Shown here: piece by piece, positions 14,101 to 22,314 of the stretch
Position numbering within the stretch: the stretch's first letter is position 1
Layout: every line of letters begins with the position of its first letter
Virus record (IMG/VR): IMGVR_UViG_3300018080_000243
Location: 1 to 49,481 of that record
Reading direction: 5' to 3' (one strand)
Length of the DNA: 49,481 nucleotides
Source: a virus
Position numbers and translations under genes: made by a program
Notes under the pieces: generated by a model
Seen by the model: the letters and a program-made list of their open reading frames with translations, nothing else
Database searches by the model: none
Told to the model about the DNA's origin: nothing

Positions 14101-14143
14101 TACGCCCTGCGATTTTCGTGCTTTTGAAAGGTAAAGGTGTTTT

Positions 14144-14935
14144 ATGCCATTGGATTCGGAATCGCCCCTTGGGTCGCTCGATCTACGAGCGATGATCGTG
14201 TTGGAAGTGCCACTGCATAAGCTCGAAGCGATACTCGCCCTTTGTCGTGGTGAACCGCTGAGCGATCTGGCAATTACGACCGGGACTTGCGAGACCTGTG
14301 CCCCGGACGACGTTTCGCCGGCGGAGCAGGCGGAGGAAAAGGAGCAGGCTGAGTCGCCTGATACCCCATACTACGACCTGAAGCTGCCGGACGCCATGCG
14401 CCGGGCGATCCTGCACCTTGCCCCCATGCGCCAGCCGGTACCGATCGAAGGGATCGCCGAAGAGCTGCTTGCCGGCGGGTTCGTCGCCAAGCGGGATTCG
14501 CTCGGCCGTCGCGTTCTGAACACCGTGAACCGGAAGTACGACACCTTCTTCCGCGAGCCGAAGACCGGGGCGATCGGGCTGGTCGAATGGGCGGACGATT
14601 CCGTGCCCGGACCACCTGCGGCGCCTGTACCGCCTGGCCCCCCCGATCTCCCCGAGCCCCCACTCCCGCCCCCCCTGCCCCCCAGCCCGCCCTCGGCTCC
14701 TCCGGAAGCGATGGCGATCCCCCAGCAGGTGGTCGTCCTGGCGGAATCTTTCCTGCTTGAGAGCACGACGCCCATGCTGCCCGAGGAGTTGCAGGCGAGA
14801 TGCAAGGACGAGGGCCTGGAGGCCCCGCAACTGACCGAATGGCTCAAGGCCCTTCCGGAACAGGCGCCGCAGACGTTCTGCCGCATACGCGGCAAGCATA
14901 TCGGGCTGCGTGCACGGGACGCGGCCTATGCCTGA
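14144..14935 (+). CDS. Winged-helix protein with proline-rich linker (263 aa)
   Basis: Residues about 81-150 have the pattern of a HARE-like winged-helix domain (a helix in DAMRRAILHLAP, then IEGIAEELLAGG, then GRRVLNTVNRKYDTF and a wing). A proline-rich linker follows (154-188), and residues 190-258 form a second helical domain of similar design (PEELQARCKDEG). A CETC pair lies near residue 49. It is likely a DNA-binding regulator. Start ATG at 14144 has AAAGG upstream. It is the first gene behind the rightward promoter at 14072. Confidence 0.7.
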   Translation: MPLDSESPLGSLDLRAMIVLEVPLHKLEAILALCRGEPLSDLAITTGTCETCAPDDVSPAEQAEEKEQAESPDTPYYDLKLPDAMRRAILHLAPMRQPVPIEGIAEELLAGGFVAKRDSLGRRVLNTVNRKYDTFFREPKTGAIGLVEWADDSVPGPPAAPVPPGPPDLPEPPLPPPLPPSPPSAPPEAMAIPQQVVVLAESFLLESTTPMLPEELQARCKDEGLEAPQLTEWLKALPEQAPQTFCRIRGKHIGLRARDAAYA

Positions 14936-15329
14936 TCCCCTGACGTGCCCGAAGTGCGGTTCAGATAAGGTGATGACCCGGCGGATGGTGTCCGGCCCGC
15001 ACTACGCCGAAGCGCGCTGCGGGCGCTGCAGCCGGTTCCTGAAATGGTTGTCGAAGTCGCAATACGAGCAGCTCTGTGCCGCGGTGGAGGCCGAACTGAC
15101 GGAACCGACGGAACTGACCAAAGCCCCGTCCGAGTCGGAGAAAACAGAGTATTGGAAGGGGGCGTGCGAAGAGGCCAGACGAGGCCAACACGTCTGGTTC
15201 CGCCAAGCGATGATCTATCTGGCGGCCTTCGTCCTTGCCTGCCTCGTTTTAGCCTTGTGGCCGCCGAAGCCCGCCCCTTGTCCGCCCTGCATGTGCTTCC
15301 CCGAGGAGGCGATGACGACAGAATTTTGA
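14928..15329 (+). CDS. Zinc-ribbon protein with C-terminal membrane helix (133 aa)
   Basis: The N-terminus carries CPKCGS and CGRC pairs, a zinc ribbon. The C-terminus has a hydrophobic helix (AMIYLAAFVLACLVLALW) followed by a short cysteine- and proline-rich tail. The ATG at 14928 overlaps the previous stop by eight bases; a GTG at 14910 is the alternative. No family recognised; it may anchor a zinc ribbon at the membrane. Confidence 0.7.
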   Translation: MPDPLTCPKCGSDKVMTRRMVSGPHYAEARCGRCSRFLKWLSKSQYEQLCAAVEAELTEPTELTKAPSESEKTEYWKGACEEARRGQHVWFRQAMIYLAAFVLACLVLALWPPKPAPCPPCMCFPEEAMTTEF

Positions 15330-15354
15330 CCCTTTTTTTGTTTTGGAGGACGTA

Positions 15355-15771
15355 ATGGCAATGCAGCCCCGAGACCCGAACTACGTTGAGACCTACTATT
15401 CGCTGATTCAGTTCTGCCCGGAGATCAACCGAGAGGAGCGGGTGAACATCGGAGTGGTGATGATCTGCCCCGTGACCCAATGGCTCGGGATACACATGAC
15501 GCCCGACAACTCGCGGATCATGCGCCTCGTCGGAAACGACAACGTGGACGATACGGTCGTGACCGCGGCAAAGGACGACTTTAAGCGGATGGTGGAGCGC
15601 GATGCGGAGCAGTACGTGACCCTCCACGGGCTCCTGATGCTCGTTAACCGCCAACGGGCGGACAACATCTGCGTCGGCGTCCCGAGGTCGCATCACGTGC
15701 TGTCCGATCAGCTCCAGCAAGAGGCGCAGGCGATGTACGATTGGCTGTGCGTCGACGGTGTCCCGAGATAG
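15355..15771 (+). CDS. DUF3037 family protein (138 aa)
   Basis: The motifs YYSLIQFCPE and REERVNIGVVMICP near the N-terminus are the signature of DUF3037, a small family of unknown role found in bacteria and phages. The ATG at 15355 has GGAGG upstream, which decides against a start at 15343. It is the third gene behind the divergent promoter. Confidence 0.8.
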   Translation: MAMQPRDPNYVETYYSLIQFCPEINREERVNIGVVMICPVTQWLGIHMTPDNSRIMRLVGNDNVDDTVVTAAKDDFKRMVERDAEQYVTLHGLLMLVNRQRADNICVGVPRSHHVLSDQLQQEAQAMYDWLCVDGVPR

Positions 15772-15774
15772 GAC

Positions 15775-15852
15775 GGGCGGATTGGGCGGATTCAGCCAAA
15801 TCGCGGTTTTTGGGGTGATAGAGGGGGGCGGATTCTCCGAAAAATCCGCCCC
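15775..15852. repeat. GGGCGGATT repeats and a 10-bp hairpin
   Basis: GGGCGGATT occurs at 15775, 15784 and 15826; the last copy pairs with an inverted copy at 15843-15852 as GGGGCGGATT/AATCCGCCCC, a perfect 10-bp stem with an 8-base loop. It may end the DUF3037 transcript, though no T-run follows. Confidence 0.6.
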
Positions 15853-15861
15853 ATCCGTCCC

Positions 15862-15980
15862 GCCGCGGGGTTTGCGCCGGGGTTTGCGCCGGGGTTTGCG
15901 CCGGGGTTTGCGCCGGGGTTTGCGCCGGGGTTCACACGGGGTTCACACGGTCCTTACACAGTCCCTACACGGTCCTTACC
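15862..15980. repeat. 12-bp then 11-bp tandem arrays
   Basis: About five units of GCGCCGGGGTTT in 12-bp phase run directly into five units of 10-11 bp (GGGGTTCACAC twice, then GGTCCTTACAC, AGTCCCTACAC, GGTCCTTACC). The array ends 11 bases before the gene at 15992. It is a likely protein-binding or partition array. Confidence 0.85.
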
Positions 15981-15991
15981 GCGGATAGACT

Positions 15992-16726
15992 ATGGACGAA
16001 CTGACGATTCCGACCCCCGCCCGCGTGCTAGAAGCGGCGCGCGAATACGGGGCCTATGCGGAAACCACCCAGAACGGGCGGATCATCCGGGCCCAAATCC
16101 AGCGACGACTCGAGTCCGAAGGCCGCTGGGGCACGGTCAAGACTTCCGGCGCACGGTGCTTCGCCGCGTACGTCAAGCAGGCGGAAGAGGAGCTGAGCGA
16201 ATCGGACCTGTGGGCCCTGGTCTTCATGGCCTATCCGCCGTTCCGGAACGATGAGGATGTCTGCCGCTGCGGTCGAACAGCAAGCGACCACCTCGTCTCC
16301 GGCTGCCAGCCGATCGAGCAAGAACGGCAGGATGGTAAGAGCCGGACGATCGTGCCGACGGTGAGGAATGCGGACGAGCCCGACCCGAGTATCGTGCCCG
16401 CCTATATCGCCGATGTCCCCGAAGTCACTGACGGCGCCCAGGGTGCCACGGTCGATATGTCGATGCGCGACACGATCGGGTGGGTGCTCGATAACCTGAA
16501 GGTGAAAGTCACGCCCCAGCAGGCCCCGACGCCCCGAGCCTGGAGCCTCCTGCTCTACGCCCGCGAGCATCCGAACGTCGTCTCGCAGTGGACGACACGC
16601 CTGATGTCGGCGGAAGAAGCGCACTACGACCCGATGGAGGACGACGGGCGCGAGACGATCGAGCTGCTTGAAAAGCTGAAAAAAGCCTACCCTTTGCCGG
16701 AGGATGAAAATGGGAACGGGACCTAA
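15992..16726 (+). CDS. Unknown protein (244 aa) at head of late module
   Basis: The ATG at 15992 follows the tandem array with no clear ribosome site. Residues 1-80 are helical with a basic face; a CRCGR...SGC cluster at about residues 92-107 could bind zinc. The C-terminus is helical and acidic. Its position upstream of the terminase would suit a small terminase subunit, but no motif supports that. The tandem array upstream could be its binding site. Confidence 0.65.
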   Translation: MDELTIPTPARVLEAAREYGAYAETTQNGRIIRAQIQRRLESEGRWGTVKTSGARCFAAYVKQAEEELSESDLWALVFMAYPPFRNDEDVCRCGRTASDHLVSGCQPIEQERQDGKSRTIVPTVRNADEPDPSIVPAYIADVPEVTDGAQGATVDMSMRDTIGWVLDNLKVKVTPQQAPTPRAWSLLLYAREHPNVVSQWTTRLMSAEEAHYDPMEDDGRETIELLEKLKKAYPLPEDENGNGT

Positions 16727-16994
16727 TGAGCCTCACGGGGCCTATTTCATGAGCGCCAAGCCCTTTCGAGACGACGGGCTTGATTTGCGTATCTATCGCT
16801 ACATTGGAGATTGCGACGGCTTCGGCTGCCCGCGTGTCCTTATCGCGCGCCCAGTCGCACTGGAATTCGGGCAAGTGTCTAAGGATTCTCCGCCGACGAT
16901 ACACCTTCCGGCCTGCACGCACCTCAATATTCTGCGTAACAAGCTGGAAGGGTTGCAAGAGGCGCAGCCGTTCACCTCGCAAGAAAGGGGATGA
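16710..16994 (+). CDS. Small unknown protein (94 aa)
   Basis: The ATG at 16710 is preferred over that at 16704 because GGAGG lies at the right distance. It overlaps the previous gene by 17 bases. The middle has strands (LDLRIYRYIG) and a DCDGFGCPR turn. No family recognised. Confidence 0.6.
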   Translation: MGTGPNEPHGAYFMSAKPFRDDGLDLRIYRYIGDCDGFGCPRVLIARPVALEFGQVSKDSPPTIHLPACTHLNILRNKLEGLQEAQPFTSQERG

Positions 16995-16996
16995 AA

Positions 16997-17551
16997 ATGC
17001 AGAAGACTGAGCCGGGCACGACGACCGTGACGCGCGTCCCTCCGTCCGCCTACTTGGAGGCGGCGATGGACATCAGGGATGCGCAGCCGCGCATCAAAAT
17101 CGTACGTTTTGGCGATGGGACCGTTCGCATAACGTTCGTTATGACGACGGAGGACGGGACGCAGTATCAATTCGAGCCGTGCGAGAGTGGGAGCGAGGGG
17201 AATTGGGTGAAGGTCGACAAGCGGATGCGCGAGCACGACTATAATTGTACCGCAATCTACTTCGAAAGCGTCGCCCGAGACCTCGTGTATGTTTCGGACG
17301 ATCGCGTCCCTGATCCGCCGCCGGAAGCGCCGCAGGCAAGCAATGCGGCGGACGAGAATGTCGACCACCTCCGTGATCTCATGCACGAAGCAATTGGCCA
17401 GGCTATGGGGGTGGCGGTTTGCGCGCAATCCGACGGCGATTTGCCTGCCCGCAGGGCGGCGCACGCGGTGATCGAAGATTTGGGCGGCTTGCTCCAGATT
17501 CTCGATCGCCTAGAATCCTCGAATGTTTCACGTGAAACAGGAGAAAAGTAA
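16997..17551 (+). CDS. Unknown protein (184 aa) carrying a parS site
   Basis: Starts at ATG 16997 behind AAAGGGG, or at 16991 in a four-base overlap with the previous stop. The N-terminal half is strand-rich (RIKIVRFGDGTVRITFVMTT), the C-terminal half helical. No family recognised. Its last codons (NVSRETGEK) are written by a perfect parS sequence, and the GGAG after it serves the next gene, which starts in TAATG overlap. Confidence 0.65.
   Translation: MQKTEPGTTTVTRVPPSAYLEAAMDIRDAQPRIKIVRFGDGTVRITFVMTTEDGTQYQFEPCESGSEGNWVKVDKRMREHDYNCTAIYFESVARDLVYVSDDRVPDPPPEAPQASNAADENVDHLRDLMHEAIGQAMGVAVCAQSDGDLPARRAAHAVIEDLGGLLQILDRLESSNVSRETGEK
17524..17539. promoter_or_regulatory. Perfect chromosomal-type parS site
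   Basis: TGTTTCACGTGAAACA is a full 16-bp palindrome identical to the consensus site bound by bacterial chromosomal ParB (Spo0J). Chance occurrence in a genome of this size is very unlikely. No second copy was seen; a half-site TTTCACG at 41791 lacks the partner. Confidence 0.9.
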
Positions 17552-17751
17552 TGCAGAAAGAAAATCCTAGCTGGTACGTTTGGATTATCCTGGCCATCGC
17601 CGGGTTCTTCCTGATTTTCAACACCGGGTGCTTGCCGGTCGACACCGTGCGGCAGATCGTCGAAGACGTGCTGGTCGACGACGAGAGCGACGCTCGCGAC
17701 CGGCTGATCGACGCGATCGCCGATGTCGTTCGGGAGGAACTCGACGACTGA
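17551..17751 (+). CDS. Small membrane protein (66 aa)
   Basis: One N-terminal hydrophobic helix (WIILAIAGFFLIFNTGC) is followed by an acidic helical tail. The cysteine after FNTG looks like a degenerate lipobox, so a lipoprotein is possible. Start overlaps the previous stop (TAATG). The position before the terminase and the topology would suit a lysis accessory protein, but nothing proves it. Confidence 0.65.
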   Translation: MQKENPSWYVWIILAIAGFFLIFNTGCLPVDTVRQIVEDVLVDDESDARDRLIDAIADVVREELDD

Positions 17752-17766
17752 GCCTGATGGCGACTT

Positions 17767-19656
17767 ATGTGGGATGCGCTCAGCGAGTTCCCCTATTACC
17801 GAAGGGTTCCGAAGGGTCTGCCGCAGAACCTGCGGTACCGATCATGGGTGATGGAGCGGACGGCGGAATCTCGCCAGGCCCGCGAAGATGCCTGGGTGAT
17901 GGCCGCACGCGACCCCTACTGGTACTGGAATACGTTCGGCTTCATCCTCGAGCCGCGGAACACCGACAAACCGACTACGGTGCCGTTCGTTACCTGGGCG
18001 CGTCAGGATGAAATCCTGCTCGAAGTCCTGAACGCGGTTCAGGATGGGTACGACCTGCATATCAAGAAATCCCGCGGGGTGGGGGTCTCGTGGAACGTCC
18101 TGCTCGTCTTCGAATGGTTCTGGCATTTCCAGCCCCAGCAGCACCTGCTCGTCCATAGCCGTAAGGAAGAGCTGGTCGACAAAGAGGGCGATCCGGACAC
18201 GCTGTTCTACAAGCTCAGCTTCTGGCGCCAGCAGCTTCCCGCCTGGCTCCGGCCGCGGCTCGATCGCCGCAAGAACCATCTTGGAAACATCGATACGGGC
18301 GGTACGATCGACGGCGGGAGTACGACCGACGACATCGGGCGCGGCGGCCGACGCCGGGCGATCTTCTGCGATGAGTTTGCCGCGGTGCTCAACGCGCCGG
18401 CGATCGTCGCGGCAGTGAGCGACACGACGAACTGCACGATCTACGGTTCGACCTCGAAAGGTATCGGTACGGAGTTCCACCGGCTCGAAAGCGCCCCGAT
18501 CTGCCACGTCGAAACCCTCTGGCACGAATACCCGGTCCAGTCCAAGGGGCTCTATCGCGTCAAAGACGGGCAGGTGGAGGTTCTGGATAAGACGTGCAAG
18601 ACCGTAAGGGGGCTGGACGAAAAGGGCAAAATCCGGACTTTCCGGTTTCCGGAAGAATACCCGTTCGTCACCGAGGGGATGCACTTCACCGAGGGCGGGT
18701 ATCGTTCGCCCTACTACGACCAGAGATGCGCGCACTTCACCGATCCGGCCTTGCGTGCCCAAGAGCTTGATCTGGACGACATCGGGGCCGGCGACCCGTT
18801 CTTCTCGCGACCGCTGATCGAGCCGCTCAAGGCGCGTGCGACCGAACCGATCTGGACGGGCGACATCGAGCGTGACGAGGCGACGAACCTGCCGCGTAAG
18901 CCCTACGTGCTCAGCCATAAAGTCGGCGGCCCGCTCAAGCTCTGGTGGGCACCCGATTCGTCGGGCAAGATGCCCGAGGACCAGGATTATTGCTGGGGCG
19001 CGGACATCGCCCAGGGCAGCGGGGCGACGAACTCGGTCATAATCATCGTCAACCGGGCGACGGGCGAGCAAGTGGGCGAATACTGTGCCGCCGAGGTGAC
19101 CCCCACCGATCTGGCGTACTTTGCAAACGCCCTCGGCCGCATCTTCTGCGGAGAACGCCACGCTCAGGCGTACGGTGCGTGGGAAGCCAACGGGCCGGGC
19201 AACGCTTTCGGTAAGAAACTCTACGACGACCTGAAGTATCGGCGGATTTATTTCCGCGAGACGCGCGACGTGCGGCGGAAAACGACCTGGCAGCCGGGAT
19301 TTCATTCAACCTCGACGTTGAAGTATGAGTTGTTTTCCAGGTTCCGCGACGCCCTGAAAGAGGCGACATTCGTGATTCGCTCGCGTACGACGCTCCAGGA
19401 CTGCTACAACTATCGCCATGACGGCCGCGGCGGTATCGTCAACCAGCTCCGCCCGACCGGGCGCCTGGTCGGCGGGTCGTCACGTTACAGTCACGGTGAT
19501 TTTGCCGCCGCTGCTGCTTGCACTACACTGGGACTTGGGGATATACTACGCGCCCGGGACGAGAGTCGTCCGCGCAAGGTCAGCGTAAATTGCCTGGCTT
19601 CGCGCATCGAGGCCGCTCGCAAGATGACGACCGTCGCCTCGATAGATCGGCCGTAA
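17767..19656 (+). CDS. terL: Terminase large subunit
   Basis: The 629-residue protein is the DNA-packaging motor. The ATPase has a Walker A-like loop KKSRGVGVSW (100-109) and Walker B AIFCDEF with D202 and E203. The C-terminal RNase H-like nuclease has GADIAQGSGATNS with D413 as first catalytic aspartate, then E473 in WEANGPGN and an aspartate in YSHGDFAAA near the end. The motor loads DNA through the portal encoded next door and cuts concatemers. The start is weakly supported, with no strong ribosome site. Confidence 0.93.
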   Translation: MWDALSEFPYYRRVPKGLPQNLRYRSWVMERTAESRQAREDAWVMAARDPYWYWNTFGFILEPRNTDKPTTVPFVTWARQDEILLEVLNAVQDGYDLHIKKSRGVGVSWNVLLVFEWFWHFQPQQHLLVHSRKEELVDKEGDPDTLFYKLSFWRQQLPAWLRPRLDRRKNHLGNIDTGGTIDGGSTTDDIGRGGRRRAIFCDEFAAVLNAPAIVAAVSDTTNCTIYGSTSKGIGTEFHRLESAPICHVETLWHEYPVQSKGLYRVKDGQVEVLDKTCKTVRGLDEKGKIRTFRFPEEYPFVTEGMHFTEGGYRSPYYDQRCAHFTDPALRAQELDLDDIGAGDPFFSRPLIEPLKARATEPIWTGDIERDEATNLPRKPYVLSHKVGGPLKLWWAPDSSGKMPEDQDYCWGADIAQGSGATNSVIIIVNRATGEQVGEYCAAEVTPTDLAYFANALGRIFCGERHAQAYGAWEANGPGNAFGKKLYDDLKYRRIYFRETRDVRRKTTWQPGFHSTSTLKYELFSRFRDALKEATFVIRSRTTLQDCYNYRHDGRGGIVNQLRPTGRLVGGSSRYSHGDFAAAAACTTLGLGDILRARDESRPRKVSVNCLASRIEAARKMTTVASIDRP

Positions 19657-19667
19657 GGAAGCTCGAA

Positions 19668-21518
19668 ATGGTCCCGAGCGAAGTCCGCTGGAAACCGACA
19701 CCAAGTCGACGGTGGGATGCACCCACGAACGAAGACGTTCTCGATTCGAACCACCGCTACGTCAAGAACAACATGGACTTCGGCAGCTACGGCTTCGACC
19801 CGGAGAATCCGCAGCACATTGCCGGATTGCGCCGCTCGATGGAAGCCTGCTACCGGGGCATGTCGCAGTTCCGGAAGACGCGGATCGAGTTCGCGAAACA
19901 GGTTGCGGGCGCTCATTACGCCGAACGCGACGAGCAGACGCGGCGGGTGATCCAGCAGTATCTCGGGATGTTTATCGACATCTACACGCGCTTCATGGTC
20001 GCCCACGACCCGCGCGTGATCGTCACGCGACGGAGCGCCCCCGCACATCTCGCGGCAGACCTCGAAATCGCGATCAATAAGCGGATCGCTATGCTGGGGC
20101 TCGGGGAAATTCTGGCTGAAACCGTACGCGACTCGATGTACGGGATCGGGGTGCTCAAGATCGGGCGCGAACTCGGGGGTGACGGCATCGAACGGACGTT
20201 CGCGGCCAATGTCGACCTCGACAGCCTTTATCTGGACATCACCGCCCGCCGTTGGGAGCAAATGGACTTCATCGGCGACGAGATCATCGTACCGTTCGAG
20301 GCGATCTACTATTCCCCGACGATCGACCGCCGGGCCCGAGCGCAACTCAAGCCGGACGAATTGCGGGATGTCAGCTTCGACGGCAGTGAACGGGCGAGTG
20401 CCCTTACGGGCGATCCCGCGGCCCTCCAAGACCCGTTCATGCCGAAGACGGAAATCATGGACGTGTGGCTGCCCCGCTATCGGCAGGTGGTGACGATCGT
20501 CCGCAACGGGAATATCCCGATCAACGTCGTCGATTGGCAGGGCCCCGCAGAGGGGCCTTATCAGTCGCTTTATTTCGATACTATCCCGGCCCAGGTCTTC
20601 CCGCTGGCCCCCCTGCATCGCGTCTTCGAGCTGCACGACACCCAGAACATGGTCAGTCGAAAACTTCGCGAGCAGGCCCGCCGGCAGAAGGTCGTGCACG
20701 GTGTGGCTAAAACCGCGGAGGATGAAGGCCATCGCATCACCCAGGCCCAAGACGGGGAAGTGATCGCGATGGATCGCCCGACGGAGGTCCAGGACATTAA
20801 GTCCGGCGGAATCGACCAGCCGCTGCTGGCCTATTCGATGGTGCTCAAGGACCTGTTCTCCTGGCAAGGGGGCAACTTGAACGCCCTCGGCGGTCTGAGC
20901 CCCGGTGCCGAAACGCTCGGGCAAGACGAGATGCTCTATCGCAGTGCCGGGGCCAAGCCGGCGAGTATGCAGGAGACGGTGGTGAAGTTCACCCGCAACG
21001 TCGTGCGGCATCTCGCCCATTATGACGTGCGCGACCCCTACCTCTACGTGGAGGCCGAGAAGCCTACCGGACTGGCCGAAGATTTGCGACAGATTCCCGT
21101 CACCGTCCGGATGTACGACTACCTGGACATCCTGCTGCGCGTGGACCTTCAGATTGACCCCTATTCGCTCATGTCCCGCTCCCCGGGCGAGCGGATGGCG
21201 GTCCTCTGGCAGATTGTCACCCAAGTCGGGGGCAGTCCGTGGGCCCTTGCTCAGGGCACGGTACCGGACACCAAGAAGGTCCTGGAGATCATGGGTCGGT
21301 ACCAGAACATGCCGGAACTCCATGATGTCTTTACCTCGATCTCGCCTCAGGCTCTGGACATGGCGGGGATGAACAGCCCCAGCGCGAGCCAGACGCGCCA
21401 CGAATATGTACGCTACAATCGACCGGGGGGGACCGAAGAGGGCAAGAATCGCAACCTCGTCGGAAGCTTGATGGGTGCCCGCCAGAACCCTGACGAGGAG
21501 CAGAGGATGGTGGGTTGA
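19668..21518 (+). CDS. Portal protein (616 aa)
   Basis: The start at 19668 (MVPSEVRW) is set by AAGGAAG upstream and by the terminase stop at 19656; the frame is open further left only because it overlaps the terminase. The sequence is rich in helices with a middle strand region, and its place directly after the large terminase and before the scaffold fits the dodecameric portal through which DNA passes. Size fits podovirus portals. The C-terminus is hydrophilic and disordered. Confidence 0.85.
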   Translation: MVPSEVRWKPTPSRRWDAPTNEDVLDSNHRYVKNNMDFGSYGFDPENPQHIAGLRRSMEACYRGMSQFRKTRIEFAKQVAGAHYAERDEQTRRVIQQYLGMFIDIYTRFMVAHDPRVIVTRRSAPAHLAADLEIAINKRIAMLGLGEILAETVRDSMYGIGVLKIGRELGGDGIERTFAANVDLDSLYLDITARRWEQMDFIGDEIIVPFEAIYYSPTIDRRARAQLKPDELRDVSFDGSERASALTGDPAALQDPFMPKTEIMDVWLPRYRQVVTIVRNGNIPINVVDWQGPAEGPYQSLYFDTIPAQVFPLAPLHRVFELHDTQNMVSRKLREQARRQKVVHGVAKTAEDEGHRITQAQDGEVIAMDRPTEVQDIKSGGIDQPLLAYSMVLKDLFSWQGGNLNALGGLSPGAETLGQDEMLYRSAGAKPASMQETVVKFTRNVVRHLAHYDVRDPYLYVEAEKPTGLAEDLRQIPVTVRMYDYLDILLRVDLQIDPYSLMSRSPGERMAVLWQIVTQVGGSPWALAQGTVPDTKKVLEIMGRYQNMPELHDVFTSISPQALDMAGMNSPSASQTRHEYVRYNRPGGTEEGKNRNLVGSLMGARQNPDEEQRMVG

Positions 21519-21799
21519 TGTCTTTTGAGGCCATACTTACAATTGGAGTAGGTGTAATTGCCGCGATCGCCGGCTACCTCGGCGTAGAGATTCGCGGAGT
21601 GAAAGCCAATGCCAATTACTGTGCCCAAAGGGCAGACGATCGTTTCAGGGAGATTTACGGCCGGGTGTCCGCTGCCGAGGCGAACATCCATAACCATAGC
21701 CAGCAGAGCGATCGCCTTTTTGACGGCCTCAGCGACCGTCTCGATTCGATCGACAAGAAGCTGACGATGCTGACGGAGAAATTCCTGGCCACGAAGTGA
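21518..21799 (+). CDS. Small membrane protein with coiled coil (93 aa)
   Basis: TGATG overlap with the portal stop sets the start. An N-terminal hydrophobic helix (ILTIGVGVIAAIAGYLGV) precedes a long amphipathic helix with heptads (DRLFDGLSDRLDSIDKKLTM). It could be a holin-like or spanin-like lysis protein, or a virion component; no family recognised. Confidence 0.65.
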   Translation: MSFEAILTIGVGVIAAIAGYLGVEIRGVKANANYCAQRADDRFREIYGRVSAAEANIHNHSQQSDRLFDGLSDRLDSIDKKLTMLTEKFLATK

Positions 21800-21813
21800 T
21801 GAACCAACCAGGG

Positions 21814-21834
21814 GGCTGCCCCGTCGGGGCAGCC
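21814..21834 (+). other. Strong 9-bp hairpin
   Basis: GGCTGCCCC and GGGGCAGCC pair around a three-base loop, 15 bases after the stop of the membrane-protein gene. No T-run follows, so it may be a pause or mRNA-stabilising element. Confidence 0.6.
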
Positions 21835-21892
21835 ACTGAAGGCTGAAGGCGGGTTAGCTGCCGCCGAGATGGCCTATAACGTCGCTGCCATA

Positions 21893-21931
21893 TAGGGGGC
21901 TGCACGAACGGTGTGCGGCCCCCTACCTTTT
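21893..21931 (+). terminator. Intrinsic terminator before the FmdB-like gene
   Basis: A 13-bp stem (21893-21905 with 21913-21925, one G-U) with a 7-base loop is followed by CCTTTT. It would separate the portal transcript from the head genes, or attenuate between them. Confidence 0.6.
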
Positions 21932-21941
21932 GGAATCAACG

Positions 21942-22304
21942 ATGCCGACGTATTGCTATCGAACAGCCGAAGGTGAGATTGTCGAGCGATTCTTCCAGAT
22001 GGGGGAAGCGCCCCCCACGCTGCGGGTGAACGGCAAGAAGGCGGTGCGGGATTTCCGGGCCGAACAATGCGGTCCGCACGCGGCGCCCTCGACTTACGAC
22101 GACAGAATCTGGAGCAATACAATGGCCGTCCACCCTCGACAGGTGGGCGAATTGCGCAAGTTCTACAAGGATCGGCTCGGGTACGATGTCCCGGTTCACG
22201 CCGATGGCCGAGTCGAACTCCCCGCCCGAAGTTCACGCCGGCGCCGTGAAATCTGCCTCTGTCGCGGCTTCCATGATTTCGACGCCGGCTATAGCGACCC
22301 GTAG
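21942..22304 (+). CDS. FmdB-like small protein (120 aa)
   Basis: The MPTYCYRT start resembles FmdB-type zinc ribbons, and the C-terminus has the pattern seen in related podovirus proteins (HPRQVGEL, then GRVELPARSSRRR, then DFDAGYSDP). The usual CxxC pairs are mostly lost. Such genes commonly sit between portal and scaffold, role unknown. Ribosome site weak; the terminator just upstream may limit its expression. Confidence 0.6.
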   Translation: MPTYCYRTAEGEIVERFFQMGEAPPTLRVNGKKAVRDFRAEQCGPHAAPSTYDDRIWSNTMAVHPRQVGELRKFYKDRLGYDVPVHADGRVELPARSSRRRREICLCRGFHDFDAGYSDP

Positions 22305-22314
22305 GAGACCGAAA

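Noticed and set aside
15758-15988. 76-codon frame with RGLR repeats
   Set aside because: It is just a translation of the 12-bp tandem array, which divides by three; no ribosome site.
17842-19305. 487-codon frame on the minus strand
   Set aside because: Antisense shadow of the terminase gene.
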